This document shows, piece by piece, positions 6,607 to 13,370 of a DNA stretch of 16,543 nt (positions are counted from its first letter, which is position 1; every line of letters starts with the position of its first letter). A program made the position numbers and the translations under genes. Location of the stretch: contig CAMLSA010000072.1 of assembly GCA_946482655.1 (NCBI GenBank), positions 1-16,543 on the forward strand, read 5' to 3'. This stretch comes from an uncultured Sphingomonas sp. GTDB lineage: Bacteria > Pseudomonadota > Alphaproteobacteria > Sphingomonadales > Sphingomonadaceae. The notes under the pieces were generated by a model. That model saw only the letters and a list, made by a program, of their open reading frames with translations, ran no database searches and was not told the DNA's origin.

Positions 6607-8004
6607 ATGCTTTTCCCGACCCTCGATTTCGGGCTTTTCTTCCTCGTCGCCTTCGTCCTGATCTGGGCGGTGTCGGTAAGCAACGAGTGGCGCAAGATAT
6701 TGCTGCTGCTCGCCAGCTGGGTGTTCTACGGGGCCTGGGACTGGCGCTTTGTCGCGCTGCTGATCGGATCGGCGATCATCAACTGGGGATCGGCGCGGAT
6801 CATCTATGGAGCCGAGAAGCGCCGCGCGCAGAAGCTGGTGGTGACGATCGGCATCATCGCCAATCTCGGAATTCTCGGCTTCTTCAAATATTATGATTTC
6901 TTCCTCGAGCAGCTTGGCGTTCTGCTCGCCGGCTGGGGCATGGCACGCGATCTGCCGCTGCTCCAGATCGTGCTTCCGGTCGGCGTGTCCTTCTTCACCT
7001 TCCAGGGCATGTCCTATCTGATCGATGTCTATCGCGGCCGGATCCGCGCCGAATCGCTGCTCGACATCACCCTGCTGATGTCCTTCTTTCCGCATCTCGT
7101 CGCCGGGCCGATCGTGCGGGGCGCCGATCTGCTGCCGCAGTTCAAGGAGACCCCCAAGCTCAACCGCGACATGGTGGCGATGGGGCTGCTGCTGATCGTC
7201 TGGGGGCTGTTCAAGAAGGCCGTGGTCGCGTCCGAACTATCGGTCAACCTGGTCGATCCGGTGTTCTTCGATCCTTCCGCGCATAGCAGCCTCGATCTGA
7301 TGCTCGCGGCCTACGGCTATGCGGTGCAGATCTATTGCGACTTTTCCGCTTATAGCGACATGGCGATCGGTATCGCGGCCCTGTTCGGCTATCGTTTCCC
7401 GCGGAACTTCGACCAGCCTTATCGCGCGGCTTCGATGCAGGATTTCTGGCGGCGCTGGCATATCAGCCTGTCGAGCTGGCTGCGCGACTATCTCTACATA
7501 GGACTCGGCGGAAATCGCGGCGGCCTGTTCATGCAGTGCCGCAACATCATGCTGACGATGCTGCTCGGCGGTTTCTGGCACGGGGCCAAATGGACCTTCG
7601 TGATCTGGGGGGCGCTCCACGGCGCCGTCCAGGTGGTTGAGACGCTGTGGCGCAAGGCGGGCGTTCCGGGCTTGCCCAAGCCGCTGGCGATTCTCGTCAC
7701 CTTCCACGTCGTTACCCTGGGCTGGATCTTCTTCCGCGCCGAAAGTTTCGACGCGGCGATCGCCTATCTCGCCGGCATCGCGAACGGCGACTGGAGCAAC
7801 GGGATGACCACCCCGCTGCTCGGCGCGCTGATCGTCCTGGGTATGGCCTTCCACTTCACGCCGCCCTTGCTCGCGCAGGGAATCGCGCTCAGGTTGCGGA
7901 CCTTGCCCGCGCCCCTGCTCGGGCTGCTGGCGGCGGCGTCGATCGTGGTGATCGACGCCATGCGCTACGAAGGGGTCGCGCCCTTCATCTATTATCAGTT
8001 CTGA
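6607..8004 (+). CDS. MBOAT family membrane O-acyltransferase (AlgI/DltB/PatA-like)
   Basis: A 465-residue polytopic inner membrane protein. It carries the AlgI-type order of motifs: GFFKYYDFF, the LPVGVSFFTFQGMSYLIDVY block, SFFPHLVAGPIVRG, YCDFSAYSDMAIGIA, then FWRRWHISLSSWLRDYLYI (His285) and GGFWHGAKWTFVIWG with the invariant His325. Such enzymes take an acyl group from a cytoplasmic donor, usually acetyl-CoA, across the membrane for O-acylation of alginate, cellulose, peptidoglycan or teichoic acid by a partner SGNH protein. Two SGNH genes lie directly upstream and a small membrane protein gene overlaps its stop. The polymer is unknown; no glycan synthesis genes are in the window. The start ATG at 6607 fits the family N-terminus (MLFPTLDFGLFF). 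Confidence 0.95.
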   Translation: MLFPTLDFGLFFLVAFVLIWAVSVSNEWRKILLLLASWVFYGAWDWRFVALLIGSAIINWGSARIIYGAEKRRAQKLVVTIGIIANLGILGFFKYYDFFLEQLGVLLAGWGMARDLPLLQIVLPVGVSFFTFQGMSYLIDVYRGRIRAESLLDITLLMSFFPHLVAGPIVRGADLLPQFKETPKLNRDMVAMGLLLIVWGLFKKAVVASELSVNLVDPVFFDPSAHSSLDLMLAAYGYAVQIYCDFSAYSDMAIGIAALFGYRFPRNFDQPYRAASMQDFWRRWHISLSSWLRDYLYIGLGGNRGGLFMQCRNIMLTMLLGGFWHGAKWTFVIWGALHGAVQVVETLWRKAGVPGLPKPLAILVTFHVVTLGWIFFRAESFDAAIAYLAGIANGDWSNGMTTPLLGALIVLGMAFHFTPPLLAQGIALRLRTLPAPLLGLLAAASIVVIDAMRYEGVAPFIYYQF

Positions 8005-8345
8005 TGGAGGAGCCGGTGGCGAGCGAGACGAAGGAGCATGAACTGGTCTCCCCGGTCGATCTGCCAGGCAAGCCGATCGTTGGCCGCGATCCGCTCGGCT
8101 GGACGACGGTGATCATCGCGGTGGCGTCGCTGGTCCTGCTGTGCGCCAATGCCGCCACACTGTCGGCCTGGATCGACGAGAAGCCGCCGGGCGAATTCCA
8201 GCAGAAGGCCTCCGGGATCGCGCACAGCTGGGAGACCGCGATGCATGCCATAGGCATCACCGCGCCGCGCGAGATGCTCCATCAGATCTGGAAGCAGGCG
8301 CAGGCCGCGCGCTTCGGCGACGAGGCGCCGAGCGAGACGCAGTAG
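8004..8345 (+). CDS. Small bitopic membrane protein of the acylation cassette
   Basis: A 113-residue protein I do not recognise. A hydrophilic N-terminus of about 30 residues is followed by one membrane helix (TTVIIAVASLVLLCANAATL) and a C-terminal tail of about 60 residues containing SGIAHSWETAMHAIGIT and APREMLHQIWKQAQAARFG. Charge distribution suggests the tail faces the periplasm. The ATG at 8004-8006 shares a base with the MBOAT stop (TGATG). An in-frame GTG at 8016, just after GGAGGAG (8006-8012), is a second possible start and would give 109 residues. Tight coupling to the MBOAT gene suggests an accessory subunit of the acyltransferase, comparable in position to small partners in other O-acetylation systems. 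That is inference from context only. Confidence 0.75.
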   Translation: MEEPVASETKEHELVSPVDLPGKPIVGRDPLGWTTVIIAVASLVLLCANAATLSAWIDEKPPGEFQQKASGIAHSWETAMHAIGITAPREMLHQIWKQAQAARFGDEAPSETQ

Positions 8346-8369
8346 GAAACCCCTCCCGATGCGCCGTGA

Positions 8370-8942
8370 TCAGCGGTAGAAGACGTGATCGCCGACCATC
8401 GAGATGCGCTCGCGTGTGCGGAAGAATCGGTTCGGCGGCTGGTGGACCGCGTGGTAGAAAACCGCCCCGGGGACGACCTGATCGGCGTTGCCGGCCATCG
8501 CCTGACGCGCTACCTCCACCGCGGTGGCCCAGCGCTGCGTGTCGCGGCGCGGATTATAGGAGGCGGTACGGAAGAACTGGCCGGGCTGGTTGACCACTTC
8601 GCAGACCGAATCGCCGAAACGATCCTGCCCGACGCGATTCATGATGAGCTGCGCGACCGCGAGCTGGCCGGCGCGGGACTGGTTCGCAGCCTCGTGCACA
8701 ACCACCTTGGCCATGCATTCGAGATTCTTGTCGAGCTTGGTGGTGGTGGCGACCGTCTCCTTGTAGAGAACCTGGTCGATGCCGTCATCGACGACCTTGT
8801 CGTCGGCGGTGATCTGAGCAGTCATTTGGTAAGCGATCGTCGGTTCCGACGTCGGAATAGCCGCAAAGCCCATCGCTCCGGTTGCAGCGGCAAAGATCAT
8901 CGCGGCAATCAGGAACGGATGACGAGCCGATATCGCGGGCAT
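8370..8942 (-). CDS. Cell wall hydrolase, SleB/Hydrolase_2 family
   Basis: A 190-residue exported protein: a hydrophobic N-terminal segment (about residues 9-28, FLIAAMIFAAATGAMGFAA), a linker, then a SleB-type domain. The core is LECMAKVVVHEAANQSRAGQ with the likely catalytic Glu84, followed by AVAQLIMNRVGQDRFGDSVC, QPGQFF and the C-terminal GAVFYHAV...MVGDHVFYR. Two Cys residues (76 and 114) could form a disulfide. Family members cleave peptidoglycan glycan strands; in non-sporing proteobacteria they are presumed to take part in wall remodelling. The ATG at 8940-8942 has GGAG 6 bases upstream. It converges on the acylation cassette with only 24 bases between stops. If that cassette acetylates peptidoglycan, this hydrolase would be a natural target for protection, but that link is speculative. 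Confidence 0.88.
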   Translation of the reverse strand: MPAISARHPFLIAAMIFAAATGAMGFAAIPTSEPTIAYQMTAQITADDKVVDDGIDQVLYKETVATTTKLDKNLECMAKVVVHEAANQSRAGQLAVAQLIMNRVGQDRFGDSVCEVVNQPGQFFRTASYNPRRDTQRWATAVEVARQAMAGNADQVVPGAVFYHAVHQPPNRFFRTRERISMVGDHVFYR

Positions 8943-9240
8943 TCAGTACTCCATGCAATGCGCAAAAGCCCACGCTCGCCCAAACCTCAACTAAAAGGGC
9001 GAGGTGCTCATTCACGACTTGTCGGCAGGAGGCGGTAAGTACGTCGTGCCCCAGCGACCAATTTCGACCGTCCCCATGAGCGGCGGCGATCGGCGAGTCA
9101 ATTCATCCACGATGAATCGTTACTTCGCTAGGATGGATCGAGGAACCGCTACATATGGTGTTTTTGTGCATCTGCTAACGCAATCGGCCTTATCTTCGCC
9201 ATGAAGCTGTTGTGTTCTCGCAATAAATCGAGGCGGGACG
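8943..9240. other. Divergent intergenic region
   Basis: About 300 bases between the divergent SleB and PerM-family genes, presumably holding both promoters. The one clear element is a palindrome, ATTCAT-CCACG-ATGAAT at 9101-9117, whose right arm runs into a GAATC (GANTC) site. No convincing gene or RNA is seen. Confidence 0.5.
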
Positions 9241-10545
9241 GTGGCCGGAACTGATCCTCTGGCGGCCTTTGCCAAAGACCGCGATAATCAGTGTTTGAGC
9301 GGGCTTTTCGAGCGGAGCGAATCGGTGCAGGACGAGGTGGTCGACGGGGAGGGAAAGCCGGTTTCGGCCGCTGCCATGCCCGTCGTCGACGCGCTGCGCG
9401 AGTCCATGGCGGGCCAGGCGGAAATGGCCTACCGGCGCGACCGGCTGCTCGCCTGGTTGGCGCTGACCGCGGGTGCGGGAATTATCCTCGCCGTTCCGTT
9501 CGCGCTTCGCTCGGGCTCCGAATTCTTCCTGCCCGTGACAACCGCGCTGGTGATCGCGGTGGCGATGGTGCCGCTGCTCGAATGGCTCGAACGGCGCCGA
9601 TTGCCGTCGCCGATCGCCGCGCTGCTCTGCGTGCTGCTGTTCCTCGCGCTGGCCAATGCGGCGATAGCCTCGGTGATCGTCCCGGCAACCGAATGGTTCG
9701 CACGGCTGCCCTCGCGTATCCAGCTCATCCGCAAGAATCTGTCGCCGCTGATCGACATCTACTCCTCGTTCGAGCGCTTCGTCGACGAGACGATGGGATC
9801 GCTGCTGCGCAGCTCGGCGGCGCGTGGTCGGACGGTGACGGTCGAGCAGCCCAGTTCGCTGTTCGACTATGTCGCCAGCTCGGCGCCGCATGCGCTCGTC
9901 CAGATGCTGTTCGCCACATTGGTCGTCTATTTCTTCCTGTCGAGCTGGACGCGGATGCGCAGGCGCACGATCACCAACCGGGGCAGCTTCTCGAGCGCCA
10001 TGACCACCGCGCGGGTGATCCAGGAGATGGTCGACCGGACCTCGGCCTATCTCGCGACAATCACCACCGTAAACATCGGCATGGGCATTCTCGTCTCGCT
10101 GATGCTGTGGTTCGCCGAGATGCCGAGCCCGATCATGTGGGGCGGCCTCGTCGCGATTCTCAACTATGTGCCGTATTTCGGTCCGATTCTTGGCGCGGCA
10201 CTGCTCGCAGTGGGCGGGCTGATGACCTTTTCGGATCTCGGCTATGCGCTCGTGCCAGCCCTGCTGTTCGTCGCGGTCCATCTCGTCGAGGCCAATGTCC
10301 TGACGCCGATGCTGGTCGGCCGGCGGCTTACGATCAACCCGCTGCTGATCCTGATCGCGCTGAGCTTCTGGAGCTGGGTGTGGGGGACTGCGGGGGCGCT
10401 GCTCGCGGTTCCCCTGCTGATCATTCTGAAGACGATCCTCGACGCCGCCGGCTGGCCGGATATCGCTGGCTTCCTGTTTGCCGAGGGCACCTTCACCAAT
10501 GCCCAGGAAGAGGATGAACCGGCGCTGTCGCCAGACGGACCTTGA
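9241..10545 (+). CDS. AI-2E transporter (PerM/YdiK) family membrane protein
   Basis: A 434-residue protein with about eight membrane segments: a pair at AWLALTAGAGIILAVPFAL and TTALVIAVAMVPLLEW, a third at ALLCVLLFLALANAAIASVI, a soluble periplasmic-type region, then a dense C-terminal membrane part. Family signatures are clear: GLVAILNYVPYFGPILGAAL, VEANVLTPMLVGRRL and INPLLILIALSFWSWVWG followed by GTAGALLAVPLLIILK. Members include exporters of autoinducer-2 and ion antiporters; most are uncharacterised, so the cargo cannot be named. The GTG at 9241 has GAGG 7 bases upstream. An in-frame GTG inside the N-terminus would give a shorter protein beginning near the basic segment. It stands alone, followed by an inverted repeat and tRNA-Asp. 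Confidence 0.92.
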   Translation: MAGTDPLAAFAKDRDNQCLSGLFERSESVQDEVVDGEGKPVSAAAMPVVDALRESMAGQAEMAYRRDRLLAWLALTAGAGIILAVPFALRSGSEFFLPVTTALVIAVAMVPLLEWLERRRLPSPIAALLCVLLFLALANAAIASVIVPATEWFARLPSRIQLIRKNLSPLIDIYSSFERFVDETMGSLLRSSAARGRTVTVEQPSSLFDYVASSAPHALVQMLFATLVVYFFLSSWTRMRRRTITNRGSFSSAMTTARVIQEMVDRTSAYLATITTVNIGMGILVSLMLWFAEMPSPIMWGGLVAILNYVPYFGPILGAALLAVGGLMTFSDLGYALVPALLFVAVHLVEANVLTPMLVGRRLTINPLLILIALSFWSWVWGTAGALLAVPLLIILKTILDAAGWPDIAGFLFAEGTFTNAQEEDEPALSPDGP

Positions 10546-10571
10546 TCGCTTAGGCTGATCTCAACCGGAGG

Positions 10572-10613
10572 CGTGAATCACCATCTTATCTTCGGAGGAA
10601 AGGCTGATTCACG
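10572..10613. repeat. Perfect 9-bp inverted repeat with twin GANTC sites
   Basis: CGTGAATCA at 10572-10580 and TGATTCACG at 10605-10613 are exact inverted copies with a 24-base spacer. Each arm contains a GANTC site (10575-10579 and 10606-10610), the target of the CcrM methyltransferase in alphaproteobacteria. It could be a hairpin ending the PerM-family transcript or a protein-binding site; no T-run follows. Confidence 0.5.
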
Positions 10614-10623
10614 GCATCGTCGA

Positions 10624-10640
10624 GAAGCGCGAAGCGCTTC
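10624..10640. repeat. Short perfect hairpin GAAGCGC-GAA-GCGCTTC
   Basis: Seven perfect pairs around a 3-base loop, 45 bases upstream of the tRNA promoter. It lacks a T-run. Together with the larger inverted repeat just before it, this may help end the upstream transcript. Confidence 0.35.
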
Positions 10641-10684
10641 CACTCCAAACGATCGGGCTCACGGGAAAATGATGTTGCTCTGTG

Positions 10685-10713
10685 TTGACAGGTCGCCGGG
10701 GCTCCACTAGTTG
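10685..10713 (+). promoter_or_regulatory. tRNA-Asp promoter
   Basis: A perfect -35 TTGACA at 10685-10690 is followed after 17 bases by TAGTTG at 10708-10713. The start would be near 10720, a short distance before the tRNA at 10737. The -10 is weak by enterobacterial rules. Confidence 0.5.
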
Positions 10714-10736
10714 CCCGCCCCACGACGCGATCGTTC

Positions 10737-10813
<77 letters not shown>

Positions 10814-10895
10814 CCCTTTCAAAACAAATCCGGAAAAGGTGGCGCTGAAGCCGCATATCCCGGGACAACCACGCGCCAGGTCCGGCCCGCCCGGC

Positions 10896-11042
10896 CTAGA
10901 CAACTCGCCTGCCCGAGATCAGCTGCACGGCCAGGACGACGACGGCGATCACCAGGATGAGGTGGATCAGGCCGCCGCCAACGTTCAACGCGAAACCCAA
11001 AATCCAGAGCAGCAGCAGGATGCCGATGATGGTCCAGAGCAT
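10896..11042 (-). CDS. Tiny membrane protein, DUF5670/lmo0937 family
   Basis: A 48-residue protein that is almost all membrane: MLWTIIGILLLLWILGFAL, then the Gly/His turn NVGGGLIH, then a second helix LILVIAVVVLAVQLI and the basic end SGRRVV. The pattern of two short helices around GGxIH matches the widespread lmo0937/DUF5670 small membrane family, of unknown function and often linked with stress. The ATG at 11040-11042 is chosen because AGGAG lies 6 bases upstream within a purine-rich run; a longer frame to 11108 begins with unrelated sequence. A GGAAC-N16-CGTT promoter upstream points to control by the general stress sigma factor EcfG. Confidence 0.85.
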   Translation of the reverse strand: MLWTIIGILLLLWILGFALNVGGGLIHLILVIAVVVLAVQLISGRRVV

Positions 11043-11089
11043 GGTTCTCTCCTCTCCTCTCGTTTCCAACGCCCATTGCGTGAAGGGCC

Positions 11090-11114
11090 AACGTATCCCC
11101 GATGGCATCGTTCC
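11090..11114 (-). promoter_or_regulatory. EcfG-type general stress promoter
   Basis: On the minus strand GGAAC (11110-11114) is followed after 16 bases by CGTT (11090-11093). This matches the -35/-10 pattern of the alphaproteobacterial EcfG sigma factor exactly. It would give a leader of about 40 bases before the DUF5670 gene. Confidence 0.65.
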
Positions 11115-11260
11115 GGCTCGGTCGAGCCTTGCCGCCGCGGCTACGAACCACGGCGCCCCAGCCGACTATCGACCACACGGCACAAGCCATCGGGCATGCG
11201 GCGAGGTCCGAGCGTAGATTCATCGGCCGTTCATGCGTAAGGCCATTTCTTTCGTTCACT

Positions 11261-11383
11261 ATGGCACACAGACGATCTTCCTGGGTAAAGCCCATCTTCG
11301 GGGTGGCGCTGCTGACAGTCCTCTTTATTGGGTCCATCCAGCAAGGCGTGCGCGAAGCAGTCCTCGGCACTATCGGGCTTTAG
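11261..11383 (+). CDS. Possible 40-residue membrane ORF
   Basis: A short frame with a basic start (MAHRRSSWVK), one hydrophobic stretch (PIFGVALLTVLFIGSIQQGV) and the end REAVLGTIGL. It looks like a single-pass small membrane protein, but no ribosome binding site is visible and codon bias is only moderate. It lies alone in a 485-base stretch between the DUF5670 start and the GGDEF gene. I do not recognise a family. Confidence 0.35.
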   Translation: MAHRRSSWVKPIFGVALLTVLFIGSIQQGVREAVLGTIGL

Positions 11384-11527
11384 CGCCGATCAACCGGTCC
11401 AGGCCGTGACCGCCGGCCGATGGGCCAAGCTCCGGAAAATTGCGGATTTTCCCTACTTACCTGTGAAGCGGGCAATGCTACCCAGCCATGGCAGCTGCTC
11501 TGCGTTGCCTGGTGTCAGGAGTTTGGG
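11384..11527. other. Leader region of the GGDEF gene
   Basis: About 140 bases with no convincing gene; it presumably carries the GGDEF gene promoter. AGGAG at 11517-11521 is the ribosome binding site that sets the TTG start at 11528. In-frame sequence from an ATG at 11420 reads as Cys-rich, non-family-like residues, so I treat it as leader. Confidence 0.5.
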
Positions 11528-12700
11528 TTGATAGATTTGCGCAGCTTTTTCCGCGGCCGCCGTGCCCCGGTCGCCGTAATCAGGGCCCGCCTGCCCGAAG
11601 CCACCCATATCGAGCTGGTGCAGTCGCTGTTCGGCCACACCCTGCCGGCGGTGATCATGACGTGCTGCTTCGTCGGCGCCGGGGCCTATATCCTGACCCG
11701 CACCGGCGACGGGGTGCTGACGATCTTCTACGGGCTTGGGCTGCTCGCCTCGGCCGTCCGCCTCACGGCACTGTTCCGCTACCGCGCCCGATCCGGGGCG
11801 GTGGGCCGCAATGTCGCCCATATGATCGAACGCCGGTTCGGCATTGCCTATATCGCTTTCGCCGCCGTCTTCGGAGCGTTCGCAGCGCGCGCCTTCTGGG
11901 TGGCCGATGCGGAGCACCACGAACTGATTGTGGCCTTGGTTTTCGGTTATGGGGCGGGGGTGGCGGCAACGGTTTCGCTTCGCCCCTGGATCGGCATATC
12001 CGCTATCCTGGTCGCGATCGTGCCGCTGATCCTGGTCAGCCTGTTCCTGTCCGGCGCCGACCATTGGGGAACGGGCATTCTCACCGCGCTTTTCCTGACC
12101 GGCGGCGTGCAGTCGATGATCCAGCGCTATCGCGACACCGTGGCCCAGATCTCGATGCGCAGGCTCATGGAGAAGCTCGCCAGACAGGACGACCTGACCG
12201 GCCTTCCCAACCGGCTGGTATTGCGCGAGCGTTTCGAGCAGCTCGCCGAACGCTCGACAGGCGGCGAGCTGATCGCGGTCCATCGCGTCGATATCAACCG
12301 GCTCGACCCCGTCAACGAGACATATGGTCATATGGCCGGCGATGCGCTGCTCAAGGCGGTTGCCCAGCGCCTCCGCCGCGTCGTGCGCGGCGACAATCTC
12401 GTCGTCCACCTCAACGGCGACGACTTCGTGATCGTCCAGCCGAACATCACAGACATAGCCAAAGCGGAACTGCTGGCCCATCAGGTCGTCGCCACGCTCG
12501 ACAAGAGCTATGCGGTGGCGGGGGAAGACATCATCATCAGCGCCAATATCGGCTATGCGGTCGATGTGCAGCGGGGCGCCGAACTCGAGCAGCTGCTGCT
12601 CGGCGCCGGGCGGGCGCTCACCAGCGGCAAACGGAAGGCGAGTGGCGTGGCCGCCTATCAAGGCAGTCCGTGGGGCGCCGAGGACCGCCGCGCCGGCTAG
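11528..12700 (+). CDS. Membrane GGDEF-domain protein with degenerate active site
   Basis: A 390-residue protein with about six membrane helices (roughly residues 35-220) and a C-terminal GGDEF domain. The domain opens normally with RQDDLTGLPNRLVLRERF (about 218 on) and has YGHMAGDALLKAVAQRLRR, but the signature loop is NGDDF (296-300) instead of GGDEF, and the usual DxDxFK is VDINRLD. The RxxD inhibitory site reads RGDN. Diguanylate cyclases make cyclic di-GMP; with these changes the protein may be weakly active, or a GTP- or c-di-GMP-sensing relic. There is no EAL domain. The TTG start is chosen for AGGAG six bases upstream and because the earlier ATG adds odd sequence. It converges with an unknown gene, with a shared hairpin between. 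Confidence 0.87.
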   Translation: MIDLRSFFRGRRAPVAVIRARLPEATHIELVQSLFGHTLPAVIMTCCFVGAGAYILTRTGDGVLTIFYGLGLLASAVRLTALFRYRARSGAVGRNVAHMIERRFGIAYIAFAAVFGAFAARAFWVADAEHHELIVALVFGYGAGVAATVSLRPWIGISAILVAIVPLILVSLFLSGADHWGTGILTALFLTGGVQSMIQRYRDTVAQISMRRLMEKLARQDDLTGLPNRLVLRERFEQLAERSTGGELIAVHRVDINRLDPVNETYGHMAGDALLKAVAQRLRRVVRGDNLVVHLNGDDFVIVQPNITDIAKAELLAHQVVATLDKSYAVAGEDIIISANIGYAVDVQRGAELEQLLLGAGRALTSGKRKASGVAAYQGSPWGAEDRRAG

Positions 12701-12709
12701 CCATGCCCT

Positions 12710-12727
12710 TCGGGCTGTTCAGCCCGA
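12710..12727. terminator. Bidirectional hairpin between convergent genes
   Basis: TCGGGCTG and CAGCCCGA form an 8-bp perfect palindrome around TT in the 37-base gap between the stops of the GGDEF gene and the minus-strand gene. A nested GCCC-TTCG-GGC hairpin overlaps its left arm. There is no T-run, so termination is inferred from position. Confidence 0.5.
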
Positions 12728-12737
12728 GGATTGTGGC

Positions 12738-13370
12738 TCAAGCGTCAGCGGCCGGTGACCGAGGGATTGGGAGCGACGCCGGCCGTGGGCGGCGGAATGG
12801 GCGCGTGGCGCGTGGTTGCTCGACATGGCGGATGATCCGGGCGGCCAGCCGGCCATAGTAGGCGCTGACATCCCGCAGATCGACGGGAGATCGGCTTCTG
12901 GCGGCAGGGCTTGCGATCAGCATCGCATTGACACGCAAGCCGCTCTTCAGGGATCCTCTCAGCAACGCGGCCTGCTGCGATGCTAATGCAAGCAACCGGG
13001 CGCGATCGTCGAGGCGCTGGCCGAACAGACCGGGATGGGCCGCCAGCTTGGCGGTCACGCTGCGACGTCGCCGGAAGACGCGCAGCGTATGGCCCGACAT
13101 GCCCGATACGGCGGCGAGCTCATCGAGCAGGATGCTGAAGAAGCGGTCGAGCTCGCGCAGCGAATTGGCCAACACGGTGGCGCGATGGCCGTCGCTCGAT
13201 ACGCCGCTGGCATCGAGCACCGCGGCGCGGCCATAGAGGAAGGCGGCCGCTCGCATCATTGTGTCGGCCGCGTCGGCGAGCGCCCGTGCTCGCGGCCGAG
13301 CGGAGCGTACGACGGCACGATGCGCGGCGCGCCGGCGGCACATGGCGGCGGGGTCGAGGGCTGGCGACAT
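12738..13370 (-). CDS. Unrecognised helical protein, 210 residues
   Basis: I cannot assign a family. The N-terminus is Arg/Ala-rich (PAAMCRRRAAHRAVVRSARP), the middle is amphipathic helix (RATVLANSLRELDRFFSILL, then DELAAVSGM and DRARLLALASQQAALLRGSL), and the end is Pro/Arg-rich. It has no signal peptide or membrane helix, so it is probably cytoplasmic. Codon third positions are strongly G/C in this frame, and the ATG at 13368-13370 has GGGAG 8 bases upstream, so it is likely real despite the overlapping frames on the other strand. A 6-bp hairpin (13384-13400) lies just upstream of the ribosome binding site. Confidence 0.65.
   Translation of the reverse strand: MSPALDPAAMCRRRAAHRAVVRSARPRARALADAADTMMRAAAFLYGRAAVLDASGVSSDGHRATVLANSLRELDRFFSILLDELAAVSGMSGHTLRVFRRRRSVTAKLAAHPGLFGQRLDDRARLLALASQQAALLRGSLKSGLRVNAMLIASPAARSRSPVDLRDVSAYYGRLAARIIRHVEQPRATRPFRRPRPASLPIPRSPAADA

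Noticed and set aside
9142..9165. GGAAC upstream of the PerM-family gene as an EcfG promoter
   Set aside because: No CGTT lies 16-17 bases downstream; the nearest GTT is at the wrong spacing.
9190..10281. 363-codon minus-strand open frame
   Set aside because: It is antisense to the PerM-family gene and reads as low-complexity charged sequence without any family motif.
11453..12661. 402-codon minus-strand open frame
   Set aside because: It is antisense to the GGDEF gene, whose motifs, start signal and codon bias are all on the plus strand.
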